Shown here: piece by piece, positions 33,973 through 43,260 of the stretch
Layout: every line of letters begins with the position of its first letter
How positions within the stretch are numbered: position 1 is the stretch's first letter
NCBI GenBank assembly: GCA_000955795.1
Contig: JYOB01000012.1
Coordinates: forward strand, 62,001-126,000
Length of the DNA: 64,000 bases
From: Burkholderiaceae bacterium 26
GTDB taxonomy: Bacteria; Pseudomonadota; Gammaproteobacteria; Burkholderiales; Burkholderiaceae
Direction: 5' to 3'
Notes under the pieces: generated by a model
The model's input: the letters and a program-made list of their open reading frames with translations, nothing else
Databases searched by the model: none
Told to the model about the DNA's origin: nothing
Position numbers and translations under genes: made by a program

Positions 33973-35424
33973 TCAGGGGTAAAAAATCAGGACCCGGTAA
34001 TTGGCCGTCGGGCGCTGGGACTGGAATCGTACCCGAATCGGTAGTTCGGCGCGGGCGGGCAGCCCTGACTTGCCGTATGCACTGTCGCTCGGGTTCAGGT
34101 AGTCGGCAGGTAGCAGCGCACGGCGCGAGAGCAGTTGGTCTTGCAGGTCGGTCGTGATCAGCTCGATGGCCGGCAGGGCGATGGGGCCGCCGGCGCGGTT
34201 GCGCAACGTAGCCGTCAGCACGTACTGATCGGATGCATCGCCTTCTTGCCGCTGCAGTTGCGACGATTCGATCTGCAATGCATCGAGATCACGCGGCGGC
34301 GCGATCGTGCAGTGCAGTGGCTGGCACAGAACCTCCAACATCGGGCGTGTCGAGGGCGCGCGGCGAGCGATTTCGGCGCGCGCGAGGAAGAGCAACTGCG
34401 CCACCGCCAGCACCGTCAGCAAGCCGATCGCGATGCGTGCGAGGGCACGGCGTCCGGTCGTTTTGCGTGCTTGCTCGCGGGCCTGCGCGGCACGCAGGAA
34501 ATCCAGCGTCGCGGCAGAGACACCATGATTCGGCCCACGCACCTTGCGCGGACGCGGAGCGCCAGTCAGCGTGCGCTGCGGGGTCGGACCGGTCGGCTCG
34601 GCTTGCGTGCGGCGTGCGTGACCGTGGTGGCGGCGCGGCACCGGCGCAAAAAGCGTGTGCGGATCGGTTTCGTGGCGCATCCAGACCGAATCGTGCTTCT
34701 CGGCCTCCGGCTTCAGGGATGCGACAGCTGCCGGCGCAGACGCGGTCACAGCCGGAGCCGCCGTGGGCGCGATGGCCGGTTCTACCGGCAGGTCTGCCGA
34801 CGGCTGCTTGGGCACGGCGGCGGCGAATGCGTCTTCCTCGTCATCAAGGTCGCGGATGGGCGGCAGACCGTGAAACGGATCGGTGGGAGCGGCGGAGGCG
34901 GCAGGCGGTTCGGGTTGCGCTGCCTGCTGCGCGGGCTCGGCGGCAGACTCGGCAGCGTGCTCGATCGGCGCCTCGTCCGGCAGCGGGCGCGTGTCCGGTG
35001 CGGTCGATTGCACGTCGGGCACGGGTGTTGCGCCTTCCACTTCCCCCAGATGCACTTCCGCGACGCCTTCTTCCGGAACGTCTTCTTCCCAGATCAGCGT
35101 CATGCCGAAGCCGTGATCGTCCTCTGCGGCAGGTGGCGCCGCGGGCGTTTCCGGTTCAGGGGTGGCGGGCGTTGAGAGCGGCGCTATGCGAGCGGCGCGT
35201 TCTGGCGATTGCTGTGGCTGCGGTGCTTCGGCGGTGGGCGCCGCAGGCGTGGGCGCCGCGCCAAGCTCGATCAGATGATCGCGGCCGTCGAAGACGTGAT
35301 TGCAGCGGCCGCAACGGACGAGCCCGCCGCGCAGCCGAAGCTGATCGGCGACAACGCGGAATGCGGTTTGGCAGTTGGGGCAGCGGGCGGCCAAACGTGG
35401 CGTAGCTTGTGGCGCAGTTGCCAT
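33973..35424 (-). CDS. Zinc-ribbon / DUF3426 membrane protein
   Basis: 483-residue protein of unknown function with an MJ0042-type zinc ribbon at the start (RCPNCQTAF ... RCGRCNHVF), a long Ala/Pro/Glu-rich disordered segment (about 60-330), one transmembrane helix near residue 340 (ALARIAIGLLTVLAVAQLLFL... split here), and a periplasmic DUF3426 domain (about 365-483) with SRRALLPADYLNPSD and a final YRVLIFYP. This architecture is standard in betaproteobacteria and usually follows prmA, as here (96 bp). No biochemical role can be assigned. Confidence 0.88.
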   Translation of the reverse strand: MATAPQATPRLAARCPNCQTAFRVVADQLRLRGGLVRCGRCNHVFDGRDHLIELGAAPTPAAPTAEAPQPQQSPERAARIAPLSTPATPEPETPAAPPAAEDDHGFGMTLIWEEDVPEEGVAEVHLGEVEGATPVPDVQSTAPDTRPLPDEAPIEHAAESAAEPAQQAAQPEPPAASAAPTDPFHGLPPIRDLDDEEDAFAAAVPKQPSADLPVEPAIAPTAAPAVTASAPAAVASLKPEAEKHDSVWMRHETDPHTLFAPVPRRHHGHARRTQAEPTGPTPQRTLTGAPRPRKVRGPNHGVSAATLDFLRAAQAREQARKTTGRRALARIAIGLLTVLAVAQLLFLARAEIARRAPSTRPMLEVLCQPLHCTIAPPRDLDALQIESSQLQRQEGDASDQYVLTATLRNRAGGPIALPAIELITTDLQDQLLSRRALLPADYLNPSDSAYGKSGLPARAELPIRVRFQSQRPTANYRVLIFYP

Positions 35425-35520
35425 GCGGAACGAGGAGAAAAAAGCCGACCGCGCGAGTATTGCAGACAGTGGCGCCAGCGTCGACCTTTGCCGGCGACAC
35501 TGGCGCGCAATGCAGTGAAA

Positions 35521-36413
35521 TTACGCGGGCTTCACACCGTGCAGGCAGACCCAGCCGTCACGTGCACGCCAAACGGTGAGCGGAATGACCGAGGCATACG
35601 CGGCGGCCACTTCTTCGGCTTGGCGCTCGAGCACGCCAGACAGAATCAGCCGGCCGCCCGGGCGCACGCGTGCGCACAGCATGGCAGCCATCAGCTTCAG
35701 CGGGTTCGACAGAATGTTGGCGACGACCAGATCGAACGTGCCTTCCGGTGCATCGTCGGGCAGGGCGAAGGTGGCTTCGACGTGGTTGCGCTCGGCGTTG
35801 TAGCGCGAGGCTTCCACCGCGTTCGGATCGATATCGACACCGACGGTTTCACCGGCGCCGAGCTTCTTGGCGACGATGGCCAAGATGCCCGAGCCGCAGC
35901 CGTAGTCGAGCGTGCGTTCGCCGGGTTGCACGTGCTGCTCCAGCCATTCCATACACAGGCGCGTGGTCGGGTGGCTGCCCGTACCGAAGGCGAGGCCAGG
36001 GTCGAGCTCAAGCACCACGGCGTCGGGCTCCGGTGCGTCGTGCCACGACGGCACGACCCAGATGTGCTCACCAATATGAATGGGCTCGAACTGCGATTGC
36101 GTGACGCGAACCCAGTCCTGCTCTTCGACTTCGCGCACGGTGTACGCAGGCAGCGGCGTCAGGTTGATCTCGTTGGCCGCGGCCGCCACCAGCAGTGCCG
36201 GGTCGGCATCGTCAGCGAGCAGCGCAACCACGCGCGAGCGATTCCACGCCAGGCGTGTTGGCTCGTGACCGGGCTCGCCGAAGAGCGGCTGCTCTTCGGG
36301 CGTGTCGGCATCGGCGTCTTCCACCGAAACCGACAGCGCGCCGAGATCAAACAGTGCTTCGGACAACGCTTCGGCGTCGTCCCGCGACACTTCGAGCACG
36401 CATTCGCGGTACG

Positions 36414-36417
<4 letters not shown>
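35521..36417 (-). CDS. prmA: Ribosomal protein L11 methyltransferase
   Basis: SAM-dependent enzyme that trimethylates ribosomal protein L11. 298 residues: an N-terminal substrate-recognition domain (about 1-100) and a Rossmann-type methyltransferase domain. SAM motifs: motif [20 protein letters not shown] near residue 168, motif II region GVDIDPNAV, and the NILSNPL signature at about 235. FGTGSHPTT is typical of PrmA. Its ATG overlaps the accC stop by 4 bp, indicating translational coupling. Confidence 0.96.
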
Positions 36418-37781
<1,364 letters not shown>

Positions 37782-37911
37782 CGTGTTCTCGCTACAAAAA
37801 GGAGAGGCGAGGGCGCTGTGGCTGGGCTGCGCTCAGGCAGCCCTTGTGCGCCGGCTCGCGCTCGGATGCGGCACGCTGCGTGCCGCACGATGAGGGTCGG
37901 ATGCCGGAAGA

Positions 37912-38379
37912 TCAGCCGATCACGAACAGCGGTTGGCCGTATTCCACAGCCTGGCCGTTCTCGATCAGGATTTCCTTGATAACGCCGGCCTTGTCCGCTT
38001 CGATCTCGTTGAGCAGCTTCATCGCTTCGATGATGCAGATCGTCTGACCTTCCTTGACGGTGTCGCCCACCTTGACGAACTCGGCCGCGCCCGGCGACGG
38101 CGAGCGATAGAACGTGCCGACCATCGGCGACGTCACGATGTGGCCAGCCGGCAGGGCCGGGGCAGCGGCCTCAGCGCCAACGGCGGCCGGAGCCACTGCG
38201 GCGGGTGCGCCCATAGCCGGTGCTGCCTGCATCGGCATCGGCGCATATTGCATCGGGGCCACCACTTGCGGCGCCGACTTGACGATGCGGACCTTGCCTT
38301 CGCCTTCGGTCACTTCGAGTTCCGAAATGCCCGATTCGGCCACCAGGTCGATCAGCGTTTTCAGCTTGCGCAAATCCAT
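37912..38379 (-). CDS. accB: Acetyl-CoA carboxylase, biotin carboxyl carrier protein
   Basis: Biotin carrier subunit of acetyl-CoA carboxylase. Start at 38379 ([17 protein letters not shown], ribosome site GCAGGAG) is the family start; a longer frame to 38454 is rejected. 155 residues: N-terminal AccA/AccC-interaction part, Ala/Pro/Met-rich linker (about 37-78), and the lipoyl-type domain with biotinylation Lys121 in [12 protein letters not shown]. accC follows after 130 bp. Confidence 0.97.
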   Translation of the reverse strand: MDLRKLKTLIDLVAESGISELEVTEGEGKVRIVKSAPQVVAPMQYAPMPMQAAPAMGAPAAVAPAAVGAEAAAPALPAGHIVTSPMVGTFYRSPSPGAAEFVKVGDTVKEGQTICIIEAMKLLNEIEADKAGVIKEILIENGQAVEYGQPLFVIG

Positions 38380-38521
38380 GAACGTTCTCCTGCAGCGTCG
38401 GCGGTCTGGGGCAGTGGATGCGCGCGAATGGCTCTTCAGCCGCACATCGGTCAAAAGCGCTCCAGGCGCTGGCGTCGTTGCGTTGGTTAAGTGGTTGAAA
38501 TAAAAGGAAGAAGACGGCTGA

Positions 38522-38989
38522 TCAGCCGCCGTGTTGGTCTATTGCGAAGTCCAGCGCCGCCAGATAGCCGCGCCAGCCCAATCCGCAAATCACGCCCACC
38601 GCCTGGTCCGCCAGATAAGAATGGTGGCGGAACGGCTCACGACGATGCACGTTGGACAGATGCACTTCGATATACGGGATCACCACGCCGGCCAGCGCGT
38701 CGCGCAGAGCTACGCTCGTATGCGTGTAGGCGGCCGGATTGATGATGATGAATTCAATGCCTTCGCTTTTGGCAGCGTGGATGCGGTCCACCAGCGCACC
38801 TTCATGGTTCGACTGGAAGTGCGCAAGCGTCACGCCGCGCGCCGTGGCGCGTTCGACCAGGGCGGCGTTGATGTCGGCAAGAGTGGTTGCACCATAGACT
38901 TCCGGCTCGCGCGTCCCCAGTAAATTGAGGTTCGGGCCGTGCAGTACGAGCACGTTGCGAAGCGCTTTGGCGATGGGTTTATCAGCCAC
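38522..38989 (-). CDS. aroQ: 3-dehydroquinate dehydratase, type II
   Basis: Third step of the shikimate pathway, 3-dehydroquinate to 3-dehydroshikimate. 155 residues, typical of the dodecameric type II enzyme. Motifs: [19 protein letters not shown] with catalytic Arg27 and Tyr32, [31 protein letters not shown], and [18 protein letters not shown]. It precedes accB on the minus strand, the arrangement common in proteobacteria. aroE lies 8 kb away on the plus strand. Confidence 0.97.
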   Translation of the reverse strand: MADKPIAKALRNVLVLHGPNLNLLGTREPEVYGATTLADINAALVERATARGVTLAHFQSNHEGALVDRIHAAKSEGIEFIIINPAAYTHTSVALRDALAGVVIPYIEVHLSNVHRREPFRHHSYLADQAVGVICGLGWRGYLAALDFAIDQHGG

Positions 38990-39147
38990 GGTTTTGACCG
39001 GTTGAGCGAAGTTGGGCGCAATTTACAGCAACTTAGAATGCTTTGTCTAGTTTTTGCTGAAAAACTATCGAGAAATCCGTGTTTTCACCGATCTTGGGCG
39101 TGCTGTCTACGCATTTGCCGAAGAAGAAGGGGAGTTGCGTGCACATG

Positions 39148-39163
39148 AACGTCATATGACGTT
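39148..39163. repeat. 16-bp perfect palindrome between TlpA-like and aroQ genes
   Basis: AACGTCATATGACGTT, fully self-complementary, 10 bp from the TlpA-like stop codon and 159 bp upstream of the aroQ start. Followed on the plus strand by TTT. No loop, so not a normal terminator; could be a dimeric-regulator operator. Confidence 0.4.
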
Positions 39164-39172
39164 TTTGTACAT

Positions 39173-39697
39173 TCACGTGCGCTGCAGGGCCTCACGCAAT
39201 TCGTCAGCATGCACACGACCCATCTTCCGGAAAATGATCTCGCCTTGTGCGTTGAGAATCACAGTGAACGGAAGCCCCCCGACTTCGTTTCCGAACTGGC
39301 GGCCCAGCTCCGTGCCGCCAAAGCCCGCAACGGCAATGGGGTATGTGACGTGTACCTTACCCAGAAAAGTTTGGATATTGGACGCCGAGTCGATCCCGAT
39401 GCCAACGAACTTTGCCTTGGCCTTTTGCTCCTGTGCCAGCGCAGACAGTTCTGGCATTTCCTCCACGCAAGGACCGCACCATGGTGCCCAGAAATTGATC
39501 ACAACCGGCTGGCCACGAAACGCTGCCAGATCCAGGGGCGCGCCATTGGCGTCTGGAAGCTTGCTGCCGTAGAACGCGGCGACGGCATTGTCAGCCGGCG
39601 TTTTGGGCTCAGTGGCGCGATGTCCAAAATAGACGCCCGCCGCCGCGGCAAGCAGGCCGGCAATCAACAGGGCAATCAGTGCGGTACGGCGGGACAT
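39173..39697 (-). CDS. Membrane-anchored TlpA/ResA-type thioredoxin
   Basis: Periplasm-facing thiol-disulphide oxidoreductase anchored by an N-terminal helix (residues 5-23). Start 39697 (MSRRTALIALLIAG) is preceded by a CCTCCG-complement ribosome region; the longer frame to 39850 gives an implausible Arg-rich leader. 174 residues; active-site FWAPWCGPCVEEMP with Cys74 and Cys77, cis-Pro region GGLPFTVILNAQGE near residue 148. Family members reduce apocytochrome c or other periplasmic thiols; the partner is unknown here. First in the minus-strand run before aroQ. Confidence 0.9.
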   Translation of the reverse strand: MSRRTALIALLIAGLLAAAAGVYFGHRATEPKTPADNAVAAFYGSKLPDANGAPLDLAAFRGQPVVINFWAPWCGPCVEEMPELSALAQEQKAKAKFVGIGIDSASNIQTFLGKVHVTYPIAVAGFGGTELGRQFGNEVGGLPFTVILNAQGEIIFRKMGRVHADELREALQRT

Positions 39698-39761
39698 GGT
39701 TTTGCGGAGGTCTCTATATATACAGAGGCGGAGCGTGCGGGATTGTACTCCTGTCGGCCGG

Positions 39762-40436
39762 TCACCCCTGCGGCAGTAGGGCACGTACCGCCGCCGCGTC
39801 GCCGCGTTGGGCCCTGCCGGTGGCGTCTGCGCGCCGCGCACCGCGCACATCGTTCATGTCATACAAGGCAATATGGACGCCGACGGGCGTGCCTGTTTCA
39901 GCGCGCAGCTCGCGCGCAAGCTCCCGGGATTCGGCCCCCGCGGGCCACTGGCCGCGCCATAGGAAGCTGAGCGTTTCCACCTCGTCTCGGCCGGCGAAGT
40001 GAGCGCTCTCTGTTGTGTCGAAATCCACGCCGGCGTTGAGCAGGAAGATCGCCACGTCCTTCGGGCTGTCGCAGAAGACCTGCAAGTGGATGTCGGAGTG
40101 CTCGCTGGCGGTCCCGTTGAAGACTGCGCCCGCCAGGTATGGGTTATGGACTGCCAGCCCTTCCATCAGCAGGAGTGCGATGCGGCGCAGCAACGCCAGC
40201 ACGCGCGGTTGGGACTCGGCCTGGAACAGCGCCTGGTATTCGCGGACTTCCGTTTCGACCTGTTCGTTGTCCGGCAGCCATTCGCCGGGCGCGCGGGATT
40301 CCGTGCCGAGCACTTGGCGCGCGGCCTTGCGCTTGGCTGTAGCGTAGTCAGCGCCGTCTTCCGCGATCATGCGAGCGGCGGTGATGGCGATTTCTTCCCG
40401 CACGCGGGCGGGGTCGAGGCTGGGGCGTTTGGACAT
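39762..40436 (-). CDS. Conserved protein of unknown function, nucleotidyltransferase-like region
   Basis: 224-residue soluble protein. The N-terminal half is helical and basic (AITAARMIAEDGADYATAKRKAARQVLG), the middle contains GAVFNGTASEHSDIHLQVFCDSPKD, which resembles the GS...D-x-D-L-x-V-F core of the nucleotidyltransferase fold but with H-S-D-I-H-L in place of the usual D-x-D. Similar proteins are found beside mpl in related bacteria and are sometimes mislabelled as muramate ligase; no ligase motif is present. Divergent from mpl with 70 bp between starts. Function unassigned. Confidence 0.75.
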   Translation of the reverse strand: MSKRPSLDPARVREEIAITAARMIAEDGADYATAKRKAARQVLGTESRAPGEWLPDNEQVETEVREYQALFQAESQPRVLALLRRIALLLMEGLAVHNPYLAGAVFNGTASEHSDIHLQVFCDSPKDVAIFLLNAGVDFDTTESAHFAGRDEVETLSFLWRGQWPAGAESRELARELRAETGTPVGVHIALYDMNDVRGARRADATGRAQRGDAAAVRALLPQG

Positions 40437-40481
40437 GGCTCTATTTTACTGAAGCGCGCAGGCCGGGCCTGAAGCGGCAGG

Positions 40482-40487
40482 TACAAT
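40482..40487 (+). promoter_or_regulatory. -10 element of mpl
   Basis: TACAAT at 40482-40487, about 20 bp before ATG 40507. No good -35 hexamer was found at the usual spacing. Its position rules out the in-frame ATG at 40486 as a start codon. Confidence 0.5.
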
Positions 40488-40506
40488 GCGGCGCAACGAA
40501 GTTGAG

Positions 40507-41901
40507 ATGGCTCCCATGCATATCCACATCCTTGGAATCTGCGGCACCTTCATGGGCGGCATTGCCCTGATCGCCCGCCAGGCCGGTCACCGCGTCACCG
40601 GCTGCGACGCCAATGTCTACCCGCCGATGAGCACCCAGCTCGAAGCGCAAGGTATCGAGCTGATTGAGGGCTTCGACCCCGAACAGCTCTCCATCGGCGC
40701 CGATCTGTACGTCATCGGCAACGTGATTTCCCGCGGCAATCCGCTGATGGAAGCCATCCTGGATCGCAATCTGCCTTACATTTCCGGCCCGCAATGGCTG
40801 GGCGACAACGTACTGCGTCAGAAATGGGTGCTTGCTGTGGCAGGCACACATGGCAAAACGACCACCACGTCAATGCTCGCCTGGATTCTGCAGGACGCAG
40901 GCTACAACCCAGGGTTCCTTGTGGGCGGTGTGCCGCGCAACTTTGGGCTGTCGGCGCGGCTCACGGAATCCGACTTCTTCGTCATCGAGGCCGACGAGTA
41001 CGACACGGCCTTCTTCGACAAGCGCAGCAAGTTCGTCCATTACCGCCCCCGTACGGCCATATTGAATAACCTGGAATTCGATCACGCCGACATCTTTCCT
41101 GATCTTGCGGCAATCGAAACCCAATTTCACCACCTGGTGCGCACCGTGCCCGGTCAAGGCCGCCTGCTCGTCAATGGTCGCGACGATAGCCTGAAGCGTG
41201 TACTTGAGCGCGGATGCTGGTCGGAAGTCGAGCCATTCGGCGCAGAAGACGGCCTCGGTTGGGAGATCGCGAACCTGGGTGAAGACGATAGCTTCGACGT
41301 GATTTTCAACGGCCAACCGCAGGGTCGGGTCCGCTGGGCACTTCAGGGCGATCACAACCGCATGAATGCGCTGGCGGCGATTGCCGCCGCCCGGCACGTT
41401 GGCGTCCCGCCTGCGCAAGCCATTGAAAGCCTGGCTCGTTTCGAAAATGTGAAACGTCGTATGGAAGTACGTGGCACCGTCAATGACGTGACCGTCTACG
41501 ACGACTTTGCCCATCATCCCACCGCCATTCGCACGACGATCGAGGGACTGCGTCGTCGCGTAGGGAAGGGGCGCATCCTTGCGGTGTTGGAGCCACGTTC
41601 CAACACCATGAAGTTGGGTGTGATGAAACAGGCGCTTCCGGACAGCCTATCTGGAGCAGATCAAGTCTTCGCTTACGGGGCTGCCGATGGCCGCGACGCA
41701 ATCGGCTGGGATTTGGCTGGCGCGTTGGCACCACTGGGGGAGCGCGCGAAGGCATTCTCTGATCTGGGCGTTCTAGTCGCAGACGTCATTGCTGCCGCTC
41801 GCCCGGGCGACCATGTCCTTGTTATGAGCAACGGCGGATTCGGAGGCGTACATCAGAAGCTGCTGGACGCCTTGGCTGAACGCGTCGGCACAGTCAACTG
41901 A
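40507..41901 (+). CDS. mpl: UDP-N-acetylmuramate:L-alanyl-gamma-D-glutamyl-meso-diaminopimelate ligase
   Basis: Cytoplasmic peptidoglycan-recycling ligase that reattaches the free tripeptide to UDP-MurNAc. The protein matches Mpl: IHILGICGTFMGGIALIARQAGH, the ATP loop AVAGTHGKTTTTSML near residue 120, EADEYDTAFFDKRSKF, LNNLEFDHADIF and DDFAHHPTAIRTTI. E. coli Mpl begins at the equivalent of ATG 40516; 40507 has the better ribosome context (GAAG, 5 nt) and adds MAP. About 464 residues. Followed after 7 bp by a YqiA-type gene, then ubiC. Confidence 0.96.
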   Translation: MAPMHIHILGICGTFMGGIALIARQAGHRVTGCDANVYPPMSTQLEAQGIELIEGFDPEQLSIGADLYVIGNVISRGNPLMEAILDRNLPYISGPQWLGDNVLRQKWVLAVAGTHGKTTTTSMLAWILQDAGYNPGFLVGGVPRNFGLSARLTESDFFVIEADEYDTAFFDKRSKFVHYRPRTAILNNLEFDHADIFPDLAAIETQFHHLVRTVPGQGRLLVNGRDDSLKRVLERGCWSEVEPFGAEDGLGWEIANLGEDDSFDVIFNGQPQGRVRWALQGDHNRMNALAAIAAARHVGVPPAQAIESLARFENVKRRMEVRGTVNDVTVYDDFAHHPTAIRTTIEGLRRRVGKGRILAVLEPRSNTMKLGVMKQALPDSLSGADQVFAYGAADGRDAIGWDLAGALAPLGERAKAFSDLGVLVADVIAAARPGDHVLVMSNGGFGGVHQKLLDALAERVGTVN

Positions 41902-41908
41902 TCTGTAT

Positions 41909-42532
41909 ATGCCAGCATCCATCGTCTATCTGCACGGATTCCGTTCGTCGCCGCGCTCGTTCAAAGCGCGGTTGTTGGGCAAACGCATGACTTCCGTGGG
42001 GCTGGCAGATCAATACGTTTGCCCGACATTGCCTGTATCACCGAGCGAGGCGATGGCCGAAACAGAGGCGCTGATCGATGAGTTGGGTACGCGGGACGGC
42101 ATCAAACCTGTGCTCATCGGCTCTTCTCTGGGCGGCTTTTACGCCACTTGGTTGGCTGAGCGGCACGGGCTCCGCGCGGCCATGCTCAATCCTGCTACGC
42201 GCCCAGAGCGCGATCTCGCCAAATACGTCGGCGAACAGCCGTTATGGCATGGCGGCGGCACGATTCGTGTTGAGCCGCATCACCTTGATGAGCTGCGCGC
42301 GCTCGCTGTGCCCGCCGTCACGCAACCGGAGCGCTATTACCTGCTGGCCGCGACCGGGGATGAGTTGCTCGACTATCGCGAAATGCTGGGCCACTTTCCT
42401 GGCGCCGTCACCCGCATCATTGAGGGTGGCGACCATGGCATCAGCGATTTCGCCCAGTACATGGACGAAGTGCTCGTCTTCTGCGGCGTTCCCGCCGACC
42501 TGTTGGCCGCGCATCCGTTTCACGCCGCATGA
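41909..42532 (+). CDS. YqiA/YcfP-type alpha/beta-hydrolase (esterase)
   Basis: Predicted cytosolic esterase of the YqiA family, 207 residues. Alpha/beta-hydrolase signs: VYLHGFRSSPRS (oxyanion region), nucleophile elbow IGSSLGG with Ser73, and catalytic His in EGGDHGISDF near residue 174. The AMLNPATRPE segment is typical of the family. It starts 7 bp after mpl and overlaps ubiC by 4 bp, so it is part of that operon. Natural substrate unknown. Confidence 0.87.
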   Translation: MPASIVYLHGFRSSPRSFKARLLGKRMTSVGLADQYVCPTLPVSPSEAMAETEALIDELGTRDGIKPVLIGSSLGGFYATWLAERHGLRAAMLNPATRPERDLAKYVGEQPLWHGGGTIRVEPHHLDELRALAVPAVTQPERYYLLAATGDELLDYREMLGHFPGAVTRIIEGGDHGISDFAQYMDEVLVFCGVPADLLAAHPFHAA

Positions 42533-43107
42533 CCGATTCCCCGTCTTACCCGCGCAGCCTCTGGCGCAGCGCGTTGCCTCCGGCTGTCGTCTATGACCGG
42601 CATTGGGCGCGCTGGGCAGTTGGCGCCGATTCGCTGACGGCGCGGCTTCGTGCGGCATCATCGCGCTTCCGCGTTCAGTTGCTGGGCCAGCGCCGTGCGA
42701 TGCCGCTGCGTGACGAGTGGCGCTCCCTCGGCATGGCCGGCCCTGCCGACACGTTGGTCCGCGAGGTTTTGTTGATCTGCGACGACATCCCGGTGGTCTA
42801 TGCCCACACCATCGTGCATCCGCGCAGCGTGGCGCTTGACTGGCCGTTCCTGAAAGCGCTGGGGATGCAGCCGCTGGGGCACTCGCTGTTTGCCGATCCG
42901 CGTGTTGAGCGCGGAGATTTCGAATTCGCCTTGCTGGACGCGCGCCACCCGCTGGTGCGCCGGGCGCATGGGGCGCTAGGCGATGCACCTGTTGCCGGGA
43001 CCTCGCGGTTGCCGGCCCGCAGATCGGTGTTCCGGCGCGGAGCGAGCGCGATGCTCGTGACTGAGGTTTTCCTGCCTGCGCTGGCCAACTTCCACTCGCC
43101 GCGGTAG
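42529..43107 (+). CDS. ubiC: Chorismate lyase
   Basis: Removes pyruvate from chorismate to give 4-hydroxybenzoate for ubiquinone synthesis. 192 residues. The family pattern is visible: VQLLGQRRAMPLRDEWRSLG, VREVLLICDDIPVVYAHTIV, GMQPLGHSLFADP and the terminal ARRSVFRRG with the substrate-binding arginines. ATG overlaps the YqiA-type stop (ATGA). No ubiA neighbour in the window. Confidence 0.9.
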   Translation: MTDSPSYPRSLWRSALPPAVVYDRHWARWAVGADSLTARLRAASSRFRVQLLGQRRAMPLRDEWRSLGMAGPADTLVREVLLICDDIPVVYAHTIVHPRSVALDWPFLKALGMQPLGHSLFADPRVERGDFEFALLDARHPLVRRAHGALGDAPVAGTSRLPARRSVFRRGASAMLVTEVFLPALANFHSPR

Positions 43108-43260
43108 GCGTATTTCGCAGGCCGGGCGTCCAGCCAGTGCGGTATCATCGCCCCCAACTTTTTATCGCCGCGTATTACGTTGTGACGTCAGGGTGCGCGG
43201 CCATTCCACCTCATTCAAAGCGGCGCTCGGTCGTGCGAGTGCCGCAATCCATACAAATCC

